A stretch of 64,000 bases of DNA from Apostichopus japonicus (taxonomy: Eukaryota > Echinodermata > Holothuroidea > Aspidochirotida > Stichopodidae). The position numbers were made by a program, and so were the translations under genes. How positions within the stretch are numbered: the first letter of the stretch is position 1; every line of letters starts with the position of its first letter. This document shows positions 48,670 to 63,623 of the stretch, piece by piece. The stretch covers positions 22,530,577 through 22,594,576 of the forward strand of contig NC_092582.1 of the NCBI RefSeq assembly GCF_037975245.1. The letters are read 5' to 3'. The notes beneath the pieces were generated by a model. It was not told where the DNA came from and searched no databases. It worked only from the letters and a program-made list of their open reading frames with translations.

Positions 48670-48671
<2 letters not shown>

Positions 48672-48743
<72 letters not shown>
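48672..48743. repeat. (AT)n microsatellite
   Basis: A pure AT dinucleotide run of about 70 bp, upstream of the helical-protein gene. Confidence 0.97.
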
Positions 48744-48745
<2 letters not shown>

Positions 48746-51700
48746 CAAACTAAATTATGTAAGTGAGTTTTCAGGCAAGGCTAATGAATAAACAATCATT
48801 TTATGTTTTGATTGTATCGTTTTGTGTTTGGGTGTGGTTGGGGGGGGGGGCGGTGGGCTAGGCGTGGGGAGTTTTTCAGTCAGTTCACGTTTTTTTCAAC
48901 TTATTTTACATATTTTTAGAGTGGGGAAGGGGTATACGTATTAAGTATCACCGACACCCTGAGGAGGACAAAAAAGTGCAGAGAACATGATTAGAGAGAA
49001 AACACAGCGAGAAAAAAATAGAGGGACGGAAAACAGTGAAAGTAATCAAGTTTAAGAAGAAAGAAGACTGTATAACGAAAAAAAAGTAGAAAATATTAAA
49101 GCAAAACTAGAAAGAAGAAATAGAGAAGGAGAAGAAAGCAGAACTCATCTTTGTTGTTTCCAAACTGTCTAATGGGTTGAAATAATGAACAGACATCTCA
49201 TTTGTCACTATTCGTTCACCGGTTAAGGAGTAGGGGTGGGGTATTAATTGGGGGGGGGGAGAAGGTGGATGTTGGAAGGGGGGAGATCCCAAAATATAAT
49301 GCAATATTACGATGATGATAACTCCATTTTTGTTTGTCTTATATAATCACTGAGTTTAGCAGGCGTCCTTGACACACTCTCTCTTACTAACATATCCGGT
49401 ACACAACATTCCACAAATATCCATGTTTTTTTTTATTAATATTATACTACCCCGCCCTTCCTGCCCATCCATGCACACTATCCAACCAACCGAGTATCCG
49501 TCCGGTGTCATAAACGGGTGTGAGGTGCGCGGCCTTTTTTCTTTTCTTTTTGACAGAAATTACAATATCTCTTTCCCAGGACCTATACGTGTATTGGGAT
49601 AAGCCTGTCAACAATTTTAAGGTGACCTTTGAAGGTTTTATCAACCGACCAGGACAGGACAAGGTTCAATGGTACTTACAAGTTTCAAAGGTTTCGTTAG
49701 AAGTTTCAGTATTCATTGTATACATAAATAACGTTACGGTGTGGACTATATATAGCCTAAGCTATATCTAAATAGGTATCGCATGGTGAGGTGTAATAAA
49801 TAAATAAATATATAAATAAATAAATATAAAGCACTTCAGCAATTCTGGTCGCGTGATGACAACCAACATCATTAAAATTAAAGTATCAATATGAGGGTTT
49901 GGGGTGGGGTTGGGGGATTCCCACCCTTAATCTCTGTCCGTTAGTTTGGACAGTATCCGGTTGGTAAGTATAGTTTAATAGATTGAACTGTATTGTCGGA
50001 ATCAATCGCAACAGGTATAGTCCGCACATTAACTGGACTCCGGTGCTGGAGATCCGAGATCAGTGATGACACAATACCTATGCGAACTTCAGTCGTCATC
50101 AGGTTTTCTTTGCCCATGCGTTAGTTTCGTCGAGACCTGATTCGTGTAGGTCAATGCTCGCTGGACTTTCTGACTGCAAGCTCAAACCTTATTTTCGAGT
50201 TCAGAAATGCTAGATTAAACGTCCACTAGGCCTTCGAATGTTCGGTATGTTCGCTAACTAGGCGAGGATACAGTGACGTTTAATATGTAGTTCAATCGGA
50301 CCAATCAGCGTCCAGGACTATATGTATTCTCTGTTACGTCCGAAACAGGCGTGATTCGTGATTGACAGCTTCGTCACAAAAACTTGGAACCTCAATAATT
50401 TCCGACTAAGTATTTCCTTAGTCTGCTGAAGCACCTTCGGGTGGAAGCGTAATACGAGGTATATGTTATGTTATGTTGGTTGTGATAGTTTTAGTCATCA
50501 TTTCTTCGTTTATATTGCAGGCACATGCTAGGTAGAGTAGCCTACTATTGATACAATTGCACAATATAGCCTTTGGTTTACGTTAAAGGAGCAAACGCCG
50601 AACTGGCTTCTTCGTGACGGAAATAACTTCAAAAAGGTTGCAGTAACTAAGACCCCTCCATTGAATATGAACAACTAACTAACGTTGACCTGCACTACGC
50701 AATACAATGACAAATACAGTTGTGCTAGTTTCTACTGTCCCGTGGTAGAGGCGGGGAGGAGGGAGGGGCAGGCGGGTATATTGATTTGACTTAATAAAGA
50801 ACACATTTACAAATCACGTGCGACATGATAAAATACGACTTGTGATAGGGTTTACAAAATGTTTCTATCAACCCCCCCCCCCCTGCTATCTTATATTTGA
50901 GGATATGAATCGTGCACATGATGCGATACTGAATACCGACGGTTTACTTAAAATAAAGTATTGTTCTGATTTTAAGAAGCCTATTCATTGCGAAACCCAT
51001 TCTCCAACCCCCATCCGCCCTTTTTAATCGTAAAACGTAAAAAGCAACCACACGCATGAAACTGAAACGAAGACGCCTTTGTCGAGCAGTCTGTTAAGTG
51101 TTAGTGTCGTAACTTGACGATAAACAAACGGTGGCTAAAGCAAACAGCGACATGCTCCAGGGAAATACCCTGACGAGGTGCGCGTCACCAATGATGGTTT
51201 TAATATGCATACAGGGCGAAATGATTAAAAATCTTGGAAGTATTGGAATGTATTCACCCATGGGCGGCGATCATGGGGGGGGGGGGGGGCGGGGGACATG
51301 TCCCCCAATATTTTAGGTAGGGGATATAGTATATATTTGGTGGCATAGTTCTTTTGTGTGGCTATTTATAGAAAATAATACGTGATATAATTTATCCAAA
51401 TCATATTTGGCGGTGGCTAAAACTTCATCCAACACATGCTGCATGAGGTAAATGACTCTCCGTGGTCGTTTCTGTGACCTGTGACCGTATAGCATGTTGT
51501 CACTCATGATAATTATCATAATGTCTGTACATCTCTTGTGTATGAGTGTAAGTACGCACAATGATCCTCATCGATATGGGTTCACTGGGTTTCCATTTGG
51601 CCTGTTTCCTACAAGATTTCTAACCGCATGCGCACCCACACCCACCCACACGCACGCGCATACACACACTAAAGAGAATAGTTTTAGATGTAAGTGCAGC

Positions 51701-53080
51701 CCAAATATAATTATGTTGAAGATTGATCATTGGCGCCCTCCGATATTACAAACTGCGGGAATGTCAGTGGTGAAGAGGAAGTGTGTTTTTGGCGGGGAGG
51801 GGGATTTGTAGAAATGAGGTTATGCCCGTCTAAGGTTACCGTTGCGGTCCGAGAAGAAAGCAATTGTAGAAAAAGGGAAATTTCTCTGTTTGAAAACATC
51901 CGTTTCGCACAGGCAGTGGACAATGGATCTCGGTATCCTATGACGTTTAATATGGAAATATGCCGATTGTGGATTTGAAGCAGTCGAGAAAAGTTTCCCG
52001 GAAAGCAATCGTCAGAAACGGACTGTTTTGTCGTTGTTGGTATTATTAAACAAATGAAAATGGAATGTTAACAATGAATATCCTACGAGTATAGGTAGGC
52101 CTACGGTACTACTACATACAGTCGTGAATTGTGTGTTGACTTTTGCATGGATGAATGAGTTTGACGCATAATACAGTGACGTCATAATTTATATAACTTG
52201 AGCTTTGTGGTTCAAGTTCGATCCAACGTGAAATCATAAATGTACAAACGGTTACATTTTATGATGCAAAGTAGTTTACAGCCAGTGGGCTAGGATGCAC
52301 TGCTACAAAATGAGAATTAAGCTTACGGTACCTAATCTTGTTTTTATTCCCTTTGAAACAAGACATTATATTCCAACGCACCAGTACTAGAGGGGAGGTG
52401 GGTTGGGGTGGGGTGGGGAGAAGGGGTACGAACTGTTGCGTTGAATACATATAATAACTTGATAATAATGAACCCGACTGTTAACTTTGTTTTGGTACAA
52501 GCGCATTTCTCCAACTATTCACGACAATAATGACCAGACTATATGGGAGCTGCTACACTTATATAAACAAAAAACAAATTGTCAAAGTCCACCCCCCCCC
52601 CACTATCATCCAACCTCCCTCCCCCACCTGAGCAAAGGAATAGCGGATTTTGACTTACTGATCTTTGTTGAAATGGTTCACCGGTTTTACACACATTATA
52701 TAATGAGTTTTTGTCCATGGCTTAGGCAATAGGCACCTTTTCAAATACTGACTGATTCTACTACAACCAATCTGTGTAAATAATTGAACAATCGGAATCT
52801 ATTTAAAACAATATTCTTATACCCAAAAGTTTCTGTGTTTTGTGTTGGGTTGGTAAACCTTTCAAACAGTTTACAAAATGAATAAACTGTAAATCGTCAT
52901 GCGTCATCAAAATATTGAAAATGGGTGGGGGGGGGGGGGCTGAGGGAGCATGGACGAAGGAAAGGAGTTAGAATGTTGTATTGTATATGTTATAAATATA
53001 ATATATAGATTATAAACTAGTTTAATATTATTTTCAGCTTCTTTATAGGGGCGTGGCGGGGGTGGGGGGGGGGGGGGCGA
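48744..53080. other. Intergenic stretch with one weak exon candidate
   Basis: G and C homopolymers, short (TAAA)n near 49795, and a CpG-richer block at about 49950-50460 with a CCAAT word at 50299 (gaccaatcagcg). Apart from the candidate at 49580, no exon is supported. Confidence 0.55.
49580..49694 (+). CDS. Orphan exon candidate, unrecognised
   Basis: The frame after the acceptor tctctttcccag reads DLYVYWDKPVNNFKVTFEGF, then INRPGQDKVQWYLQVSK, and could stop at a weak donor, gtttcg. The composition looks protein-like, with alternating hydrophobics suggesting beta strands. Read from the upstream Met at 49520 it would even have a signal-like start (MRCAAFFLFFLTEITISLSQ). I do not recognise the family and see no partner exon nearby, so this may be chance. 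Confidence 0.25.
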
Positions 53081-53084
53081 CTTA

Positions 53085-54880
<1,796 letters not shown>

Positions 54881-54882
54881 CC

Positions 54883-55240
<358 letters not shown>

Positions 55241-55638
55241 TCTCCCCCCCCCCCCCCTCCCCTGTTACGTACCTTCCATGCACTTAAGTTTTCATTGATC
55301 AACAATTTCCGCGTGGCATCCCCAAATATTCCCACTGATAGCCTGTATAGTTTCTAAAGGGCCAAAAGTATTCTGATTTGTAAACCATCTGTTATATGCC
55401 CTGCCAGAAATTATACGATCATGTACTATTTAATCACAATACTAAACTCTCTGAACTTACCGTAATTTTCTGGACTTTTTTTTCGAGCTAAGACATTCCG
55501 TCGATGGGTGGGGGACTCACTCGTCGACTGGCAATTACACGCCTACCTCGTTATTCTCTGACAACTCATAGAAAAGGGGTGACTTGATGAAACCGCTGTT
55601 CATCCACGAATATCACAGGGACTATGATGCTTAGCAAT

Positions 55639-55728
55639 CGGGAGGTTCCGGGTTCGACACCCGGCCGGGTCATAGTAAGGTGGGTTTTTCATCCAAGAGC
55701 AATCTACGGTATCCCAATCTGAAATGAC
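55639..55728 (+). mobile_element. tRNA-like SINE fragment (family S3)
   Basis: The sequence gggaggttccgggttcgaca followed by cccggccgggtc has a B box (GGTTCGA), and a non-tRNA body gtaaggtgggtttttcatcc follows. No A box is visible, so the head is truncated. The body differs from S1 and S2. Confidence 0.5.
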
Positions 55729-56462
55729 TTTCTAAATTGAAAAGATTTCTTCATTCTACAAAAACAGAAAGAGAGGAGGATAAAAAAGGGACAGAGAAAG
55801 AAAGAAATACACGCACAGACATACACACACGCACAGACACGCACGCACGCACAAAACAAGAGACCAAACCAAGGAATAAAACAAGACTTTACGAATCGTT
55901 TTCGGATTTGTATATAAGGTCGTGTGTACGTATAATTTTGAAGATCACTGTGGTAAGATTTAATAATACGGTAAATGTTTCAATAGTTTTCGATCATATT
56001 AAAGCTCTTCGAAAACGTTTCCTCAAGAAATGAAGCTACGCATGGGGCATGTATATAACCCTTACAATAGCGTTTTGTACACTAAGCCTAACCAATGAAA
56101 AATTACCACTTTGGGGTTTCCCGAATGGGAAAACTATGGAGTCACTCTTACTGACCTTGCAAAGATTGTGAGGGGGACCGCGGATTGTAGAGTCGGCAAT
56201 TACTATTACGGTTAGATCGTCCAACACAGTAGCATACAGAAACCGTTGTACTCAAAGCCGAAGGCAAAGTGAATTAATCAGGTCACACATCCGGGGTCTA
56301 TGCATGCTATGTTCTGCAATACCGCCATCATTAACTTTCTTCAAACATTTCATACTGTATAGTTTTGATGTGTTTTTCTTAGCAAACAAGAATTAGTGTC
56401 CATGTTCTTCATCGTAAAAGAAATCACAGTAACTCATGCAGGGCGGGCTCGTTTCCTTATCG

Positions 56463-57250
56463 CCTATTGAGATGATATTTTGAATTGCCCTTTCAAATCA
56501 AAGTCACCCGTCTCTCTGCCCCTCAAAGTTGTGTAACCCTCCCCTCAACCCCCCCCCCCCCACACACACACAAACGACCACTCAATAAATATATGTAAGG
56601 ATAAAACGGCGGGGTAAAGCCTATTGAGATGATATTTTGAATTGCCCTTTCAAATCAGTCACCCGTCTCCCTGCCCCTCAGAGTTGTGTAACCCTCCCCT
56701 CAACCCCCCCCCCCCCACACACACACACACAAACGACCACTCAATCAACTACCACCGCCCTTGCTTTTGTAAATTTGAACATAGGTATGTAAAAAAGCAT
56801 GCATGAAGGTGATACGAACTTACATATATAGCTTATGACCCATGTACCCCGAACAACAAAATATTCGCCTGTGCTATATATAGGTGCAAAGAATCGACGA
56901 CTGCCAATGTCTACAGCACGTATCGATTCTCTGAAACTGAACAAACTCAAGAGCTATACAACATATGTTGACTTTGGCATCCAGCAACAATTCACCTTTC
57001 TACGAAGCTAAAAAAAACACCTTTTCAAACTTGCCCACATGAAGTTCACCCAAAAAAAAACAAAAAAAAAACAGGAAACTGGGGAACTATTCAGTTATAA
57101 ATCATCTGATGTTAGAGCGACTAAACTTTTTAAAGCATTTTTTTCGAGGTTCATTTTCCGAATTCTTGACCACTGTAATGTATTTGGACACAATTACCCC
57201 ACCCCCTCCCCACCCATAAATATATGTAAGGATAAAACGGCGGGGTAAAT
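56463..57250. repeat. 157-bp direct duplication plus third partial copy
   Basis: cctattgagatgatattttg begins at 56463 and 56620. Both units share cagtcacccgtct, a poly-C, (CA)n and acgaccactcaat. The unit end ataaatatatgtaaggataa aacggcggggtaaa occurs after the first unit and again at 57216-57249 next to another C-rich tract. Confidence 0.88.
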
Positions 57251-57352
57251 CCAACTTCCACTAACCAGAAAAGTACGACCCTTTAGACTAGTTCACCGTT
57301 TAATTGTGTTATTTTTAAATATTCGATACAAAATCGATCATTTCCGCCGCAT

Positions 57353-57975
57353 TAGGGATGCGCCGGATATCCGGTACGATTTTTGTAAAATGCAACAAAT
57401 CCAGTTTATAGTGGGACCATTTTCTGGTACAGCTCTGTTTTAGGACCAAAGACATTCCTTAACTTTTAACACTACTCCAGTACCTCCTTTCATGAGCCCC
57501 CCCCCCCTCCCCCTCTCAGTAGTCATTCATATTTTGTTGACTGCAAACAAAGGATTTAACAAGTGTGTTTATTAACGTTAAATCTGAATCAAATAATATA
57601 AAAGGTACCGTATTAAGGACAGTCTTCCTTTGGTTAAAGGTCTCCTTGTATATTCCAGCTGCATGGGCCTCATTGTACTTCCGGATAGATAAGCCGTCTG
57701 TCCTTTTCCAAATACATAAATCATAAACGATAACTTTTTATTTATGGAAGGTTTTTTTTCTTAACCACCTATATCGAGTGTAACTTAAGTCTTTTCATTA
57801 CATTTTGAGCATATTTTGACAAGTTGTGAAATAGTGTGATACTAAGTCTTTCTCCATTATCATTTATTATTGTGTTTTCTTGAAATGACTTCATTGTATC
57901 TCTTACAAAAAAAATCATCCAGTGTGGCCAGAATTCGAGTAAAGATCTGGCCAAATCTGCTTCCGACCGGATCGA
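57353..57975. mobile_element. Degenerate relative of the GGCCGG hAT MITE
   Basis: Begins tagggatgcgccggatatcc, differing by one base from the left terminus at 14818. A possible right end near 57947-57975 keeps only ctggcc and accggatc words. No terminal repeat or target duplication is visible at the right, so the far boundary is a guess. Confidence 0.45.
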
Positions 57976-58664
57976 AACATTTCAATCGCGTGCATTGTTG
58001 CCTCTTCCCTACTCCTCACCGCCGATCCCGACCCATACCCCCCACACACCCATACCCCCCCCCCACACCCATACCCCTCCCCCCACACCCATACCCCTCC
58101 CCACACGAAAGAACCTTCAGACTGTTTGAAAAAGACAGTAATAACAAATAATATAAATATAAATGAAAGCTATTTTTGAATATGACAATACATGAGTGGG
58201 TTGCCACTCCTTTTTTATTAGGACAATCGTTTGCAGTCCCATGACATACACACATAGATTGATCAGAACGTACCGTTCCCTTCCTCCATCATTGCTAATA
58301 TATAACGTACTATCACCAATGCCAAACAACTTTATAAACTTAATACTCAAATACTGATATGACTGTGAACCAATCTTCCTTCCCGTGCCTTTCTTTATAA
58401 GTAGATACTTATATATAGTTGTTATATAACCATATATTTTAGATAATTATATTCTCTACCCTTATTGCTGTTTTTTTTAATGCGAGCAGGCATTTTGTAC
58501 CTGAAAATGTCCCAACCCCCCCCTTTTTTCCCCCAATCCCCACAAACTTTTTGACTTATCTGTACGTGTTTTTTTGATGATGCGAGAAGGAATTTCACAT
58601 CGCCGAGCTGAAATCTTGACAACTCGGAATAACTTTAATTTGTATATTTATCAAACTCATAAGG

Positions 58665-58770
58665 CTGCATATAAAGCGGGAGGCCCGGGTTCGAATCCCG
58701 GTGGAGGATGGAATTTGTTTTCTTCACTGTGCTGGATTTTCATACTCACTACAAATCTTTGTCTTTCAAT
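58665..58770 (+). mobile_element. SINE S1 fragment (tRNA-like part and body)
   Basis: Starts ctgcatataaagcgggaggc, continues through cccgggttcgaatcccgg (B box) and the ttcactgtgctggattttca body. The leader and A box are missing at this copy. Confidence 0.8.
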
Positions 58771-58814
58771 ATCCAGCTTTAGGGTTCACAGATGGTTTCG
58801 AATTGGTTAAGAGT

Positions 58815-59071
58815 CATTATTGATCTCTAGAGTTTTAAGGCAAAATGTGTCACCAAAACAGAACTAGCATTGTTCGATACAGACGGCAGAAAGCCTACAG
58901 GAATGACGACCTTCCTTACTGGCTTCGAACCTCTGGAGATACAATCTGTCTCCACAGCCTAGTTGGTTAGGGTGTCCGCGTACAAAGCGGGAGGCCCGGG
59001 TTCGAATCCCGGTGGAGGGTGGAAATTTGTTCACTGTTCTGGATATCCAACTCATTGCCGTCTAAGTATAT

Positions 59072-59103
<32 letters not shown>
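58815..59103 (+). mobile_element. SINE S1, copy 2 with leader and AT tail
   Basis: The leader has cagaactagcattgttcgat and ggcttcgaacctctgg. It is followed by cagcctagttggttagggtg (A-box-like), ggcccgggttcgaatcccgg (B box), the ttcactgttctggat body and a (TA)n tail. It aligns through the leader with the minus-strand copy at 36.6-36.9 kb. Confidence 0.87.
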
Positions 59104-59105
<2 letters not shown>

Positions 59106-59467
59106 AGGGCGTAGAAACCGGGGGGCTGGGGGGGCGCCAGCCCCCCCAGTGAAAAATGTGGAGGGGCGGAAGTATCATTCCGCCCCCCGCTCCGCAAGTC
59201 AGAAAACCCCTTTTTCATTTCCAAATGAGAAAAAAAATCTCATTTGGAGCACCAAATTGCATCTAAGGCCAGGTGAAAATACAAAATTAAGTTTACAAAA
59301 TGGAGTGGGTGTTGAAGTGTGCTATATTGCACCAAATTGCATTTGAGGCCACCTGGAAATGCAAAAAATTCCAAAGGGGAGGGGGCACCCCCTCCCCTTA
59401 GACCCCTCCCCCAGGCCGGCCATCAGTCTTCAGCCCCCCCACTCAAAAGTACCTTCCTACGCCACTG
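59104..59467. mobile_element. Probable hAT-type MITE, 364 bp
   Basis: The left end CAAGGGCGTAG and the right end CTACGCCACTG are imperfect inverted repeats of the CAGTGGCGTAG type. Both ends abut (AT)n, so an 8-bp atatatat duplication is possible but cannot be proven. Internally caccaaattgcatctaaggc recurs, and GC-rich ggggcgcc/gccccccc patches lie near the ends. Confidence 0.7.
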
Positions 59468-59487
59468 ATATATATATATATATATAG

Positions 59488-59529
<42 letters not shown>

Positions 59530-62500
59530 TTTGAAATTCATATCAAACTATCAATACTCGTTAAATTCGAGTCTTAAGGAGACTCACTCCTCCACTCACT
59601 CGTGCAAAATACAAATTTGGATCCTTTATCAAAGATTGGGCAGTTTAACCCAGGCCAAGAATAAGGTCGCCTACAGAGCTCTGTACACCTCCAACAATGT
59701 AGTGTAAACACCTCTCATAATTAGAGCGACTCTTATATTACCGTACAAACAACGTACCAATGCATTAAATACCATTGGTAGTTTGTTTGTTTTTGTTTTT
59801 GTAAGACATAAAGGGTTGTTTGAACTGATCCAGGTCAGGTTCTTGCTACGTGATACCACGAAAGACCAAATGGATTATGGTCTTGCATCTACCAAGCTTT
59901 TAGGAGCCAATTTTGTCAATACTTTTTGGAAGTTTTGCAAACTCTTGAAGTGCATAGCTTTTGAAAACAAAGTACATTGGTCAAACTATTAAGTCTCATA
60001 GCTTGTTCCATGATTGTTGGGAATCGAAATAGCAAATTTCATTTTCACACAGAATAGTGAATACTATATCAGTAACCTGTGATGTGTTATATGCATGGAT
60101 CATTAAAACAGCTGCATTTTCGTTCACTTGGAATTGTTTGAGAAACTGTTTTAAGGGCTGTTATTTTAATACCGTATTATGGTATGATGGCGTATTTAAA
60201 CTGGAACAAACTTCATTAAGAATTTCATTCAGAATTTACGGGGGGGGGTCCTTCCTGAATCGTTGAACCCCCCTACCCCAACCAAACAAAACAATGACAA
60301 TTAAATGTGTCCGTCCGTCTGTGTGTCATCACAAGTTATTGCACAATGTTCTTTTCTCTAATTAATTGCAAAAATCCTTCCACAATTTCTTATCTCCGGC
60401 AAATGGAACAAGCTATACAGATGAAGAGTTTGACCAACGTGCTTAATTTTTACTCTCTGTATATATTTTATTATTTTGAGCCTCATATTTTTGTTACATG
60501 GCGGACCAAATTGCCCTTTTCAGACATCCCTTTTTTCTTTTACAAAGTCAACACTGATTTGATTGGTTACACTTTCCGATGAATGACCTTATTCAAACAC
60601 CATCAAATAACAAAAAAATAACAAAAAACATTCAACGTTTTAAAAAACAAACAAAAAACTTGCTGGTATATGAATGTCCTAAACTCTCATTCACAAATAA
60701 AGTTACCTCCTGAGTGTGTTGATGTACTGAATTCACAAAACTTGAACCAATCCTTTGAACATTCTGGGGGTACAGCGTCAGTGATATGGTGTAAACAGAG
60801 AATGTCAGACAAGATCCGTACCAACGCCAAATATTTCTCTTCGCGAGATATTTAAATGAAAAATTTAACGAATCGACACTATGAAAAACTTATCATATAG
60901 GGACTGAATGGTGAGTGGGGTGCAGCAATCTAGTGTTCTTCTTTGATCTCAAATATTCTACAAACTTGATACTTTTTCTGACCTCTTTCACTTCTCCGTC
61001 TTGATTAGAAATTTGATATCAGTGACATGCAAATACCACGAAAGGAGACAACACAAATAACCATTGTGTAAAGAGAGTCAGGTTTGCAGTGTCCAACAGA
61101 ATGTACCACTAAAACACTACACTGTACCCTAAAACAACTTGCCCTGGTGTGAACTTGAAGTCAAATTTCATGCAAGTACCATAAATGGAGTACCCATACA
61201 ATGTCAATTTTGTACTGACAAGTTGTAGAGTACCCCAGTACACTGTATACCACCAAAACACACTTCAACATGTGAATGTTAACCATGTCATAACTTTGTG
61301 TTACACTGAAGTCACTTCAACAGTGATGATTCACTTGTGAATTTTAACCATGTCATGATGACAAAGAAAACAATTGTTCCAAATCGCTGAGTTTTAACGT
61401 CTAACCTCTAGAGAGTTCATTGCCGTTCATTCGGTTCACTTTAAATAGATCGCTGGTATTCAAATTATTTTGTTTAGTGACCCTAATTTCCACCTTGCTC
61501 ATCTTGGAGACCTTCCAGTGGCCAATGTGGCCTGTAGGAGGGCTCTTCAGGGAGGCACTCCCCCTTTGAAAAATCTTTAATGGTGCCTAGGTAATAATTG
61601 CAGTTTTGAGAGTAATTATTTTTCAAGATTTTTGCAAATTTCTTTCCACAAATAGCACCAACTTCTTCTGATTGTTTTGGTGACCTTGCAAAATATTTTG
61701 CCGACCCTAAAGAGGGTGGTGACCCCCACTTTGACTACCAGGGGTTTTCGATGACTGTGTTCGCTGTCCTGACTCTCATAGCGCTCGACACATCCCTGTC
61801 CGTAACCGCTGGGAAAATGGATCAATGTCCAATTACGACAGATGAATAAACGAGACTATTAATCTCGTTATGCATGAGTCTTCAACTGCGTATTAACATC
61901 TGATCTCAACTCCACCTACCCACGGCACTTGGTAACTATGGGTTACTCTCTGTTGTCTTATATGGTTTGACTGTTACCTACGGACAATAGATCACTTTCG
62001 AACAGTATATATTTTGAATCAAATCGTTGCTACAGTTTTGCAATGTTCTCCAATAATGACATCACAACCACAATGTTAGTAGATAGCTTTACACATTATT
62101 TCAAAGTATGATGTCAAAACTCCAAACTTGTTTAAAGTTCCTAAATTTTGCTTCCCCCAACCCGGCCTCACTCCCCGCCCCCCCCCCACCCAACATACCC
62201 TGAAAATCAAATGAAAAGTTTTCTCTGTGAAAAAATGTCTAGGAATGAATCTTATCATTCATGAATCGCAGCCTCATTAAAGTTCATTTTGTGAACACAA
62301 TGAAAGGAGTGTGTCTTAGTTTGATGACCTGTAGTGCTTGATAGGTTTGGTCAATTTGTCTAGAAAACTCAAAAAGTTGCATTAAGGACATGTTAACACT
62401 ATTTTGTATGTAGTTATAGCGTACAGTGTTAGTAGTCTTGTTGAAGACCATATCATTCATGTGGTAGATGATATGCACTGTAACTGTCCGATACACACAC

Positions 62501-62996
62501 AAACCTCCTCTTGTGCTGTTTAAGATGTTGCATGCTGTAATAGTACCAAACACCAATACACTATAAAGCAAACACAATCATATTTGGCTGTTGTGTATTG
62601 TATGATATTAAGCACCGTCATTGCATATACCACAAAATGTCCCGTTGTGCTGTAATATTACCAAACCCAATCTCACTGCCCACCCATCCTTTACAAGCTT
62701 TTCTCAATTAATACTGATGAAATAAACTACCAGTTCCTTTCCACTTTTTTCTCTTCACATATTGTACTATCTAGTACCATTCCCCCCACCCCCATGGAGG
62801 GGTGGAGGTAGGCTCTTTATATTCCAACAGACGGTCGACGCCAGCCTCTAGCAGACATCCACCTCTCTACTCTCGAGTGGGATGCTGTCTGGTCATCGTA
62901 GTACGTTCCCTCCTCCAGGGGTAATAAAGTTCCTCATCGGTTGCACAAACGCCTGTTACCCTCGGCGGCCTGGCTTGGTATGATTTTGAGCAGCTT
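59468..62996. other. Intergenic stretch, possibly including the COP1 3' UTR
   Basis: (AT)n at 59468-59526. The remaining sequence is AT-rich with short ORFs that I cannot tie to a family. The part next to 62997 probably holds the COP1 3' UTR. Confidence 0.5.
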
Positions 62997-63059
62997 TTAG
63001 ACCAATTCCAACACTTTTATAGTACCCTGACTGTTGGCTGCAACCAGGACGTTGGAACC
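62997..63059 (-). CDS. COP1: COP1 last coding exon
   Basis: 63 bp encoding GSNVLVAANSQGTIKVLELV and TAA (62999-62997). The acceptor is ccttccattgcag. NSQGTIKVLELV is the invariant C-terminus of the family. Confidence 0.96.
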   Translation of the reverse strand, partial: GSNVLVAANSQGTIKVLELV

Positions 63060-63623
63060 CTGCAATGGAAGGAGTAGAGTAGAAACTGTCACCTCGTCGA
63101 ATTATTAGAGAAACGATGCGATCGATACACATGCGAGCCACAGTAGCAGAGCTACTAGAGGTTATCGTTTAACCGGTGAGTGTTTCCCTTTCCTTCGGCC
63201 TTTTCCTCTGATGCCTTTTTTCCCCTTCTTTTAATCTGAATCTTACTTATCCAGGCATCCTTCATCTCTTAGCATCAGTTTTATCCCTTTATTTGGCTCC
63301 TCAAGTTGGTCTTACCTCTTCCACTTGATTTCATCTCACATTTTTTTTCATCTTACCTCACCTTGCAGATAGCTCCAAACTTTCACCTGATTTGCCCACA
63401 CCCCCCCCTCCCACCCACCTTTTTTGCAATTTTTTACCCCATCTTTAAATCTGATCCCTTCTATTTATATCCAACCTCTTTAAATCTGACATCTTCCTTC
63501 TGTCAAGCCTTCTATTTCATCCCACTGCCCCTTTCCCCCCTTTCCCCTATCCCCCACCGCCCTATCACCCCACCCACCCCCTCCCCCGATCCATCCTATC
63601 ACTTCAACTTCTCCTTGTCTTAC
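63060..63623 (-). other. COP1 last intron
   Basis: Pyrimidine-rich on the plus strand with many ccccaccc runs; no coding signal. The Pro-rich 155-codon plus-strand ORF across it is a composition artefact. Confidence 0.85.

Noticed and set aside
50140-50165. Minus-strand aatcaggtctcgacgaaac as a hammerhead ribozyme core
   Set aside because: The CTGANGA core is not intact and no complete three-stem fold can be drawn.
59783-59992. 69-codon plus-strand ORF (HKGLFELIQVRFLL onward)
   Set aside because: Protein-like in places, but with no recognisable family, no convincing splice sites and no neighbouring exons.
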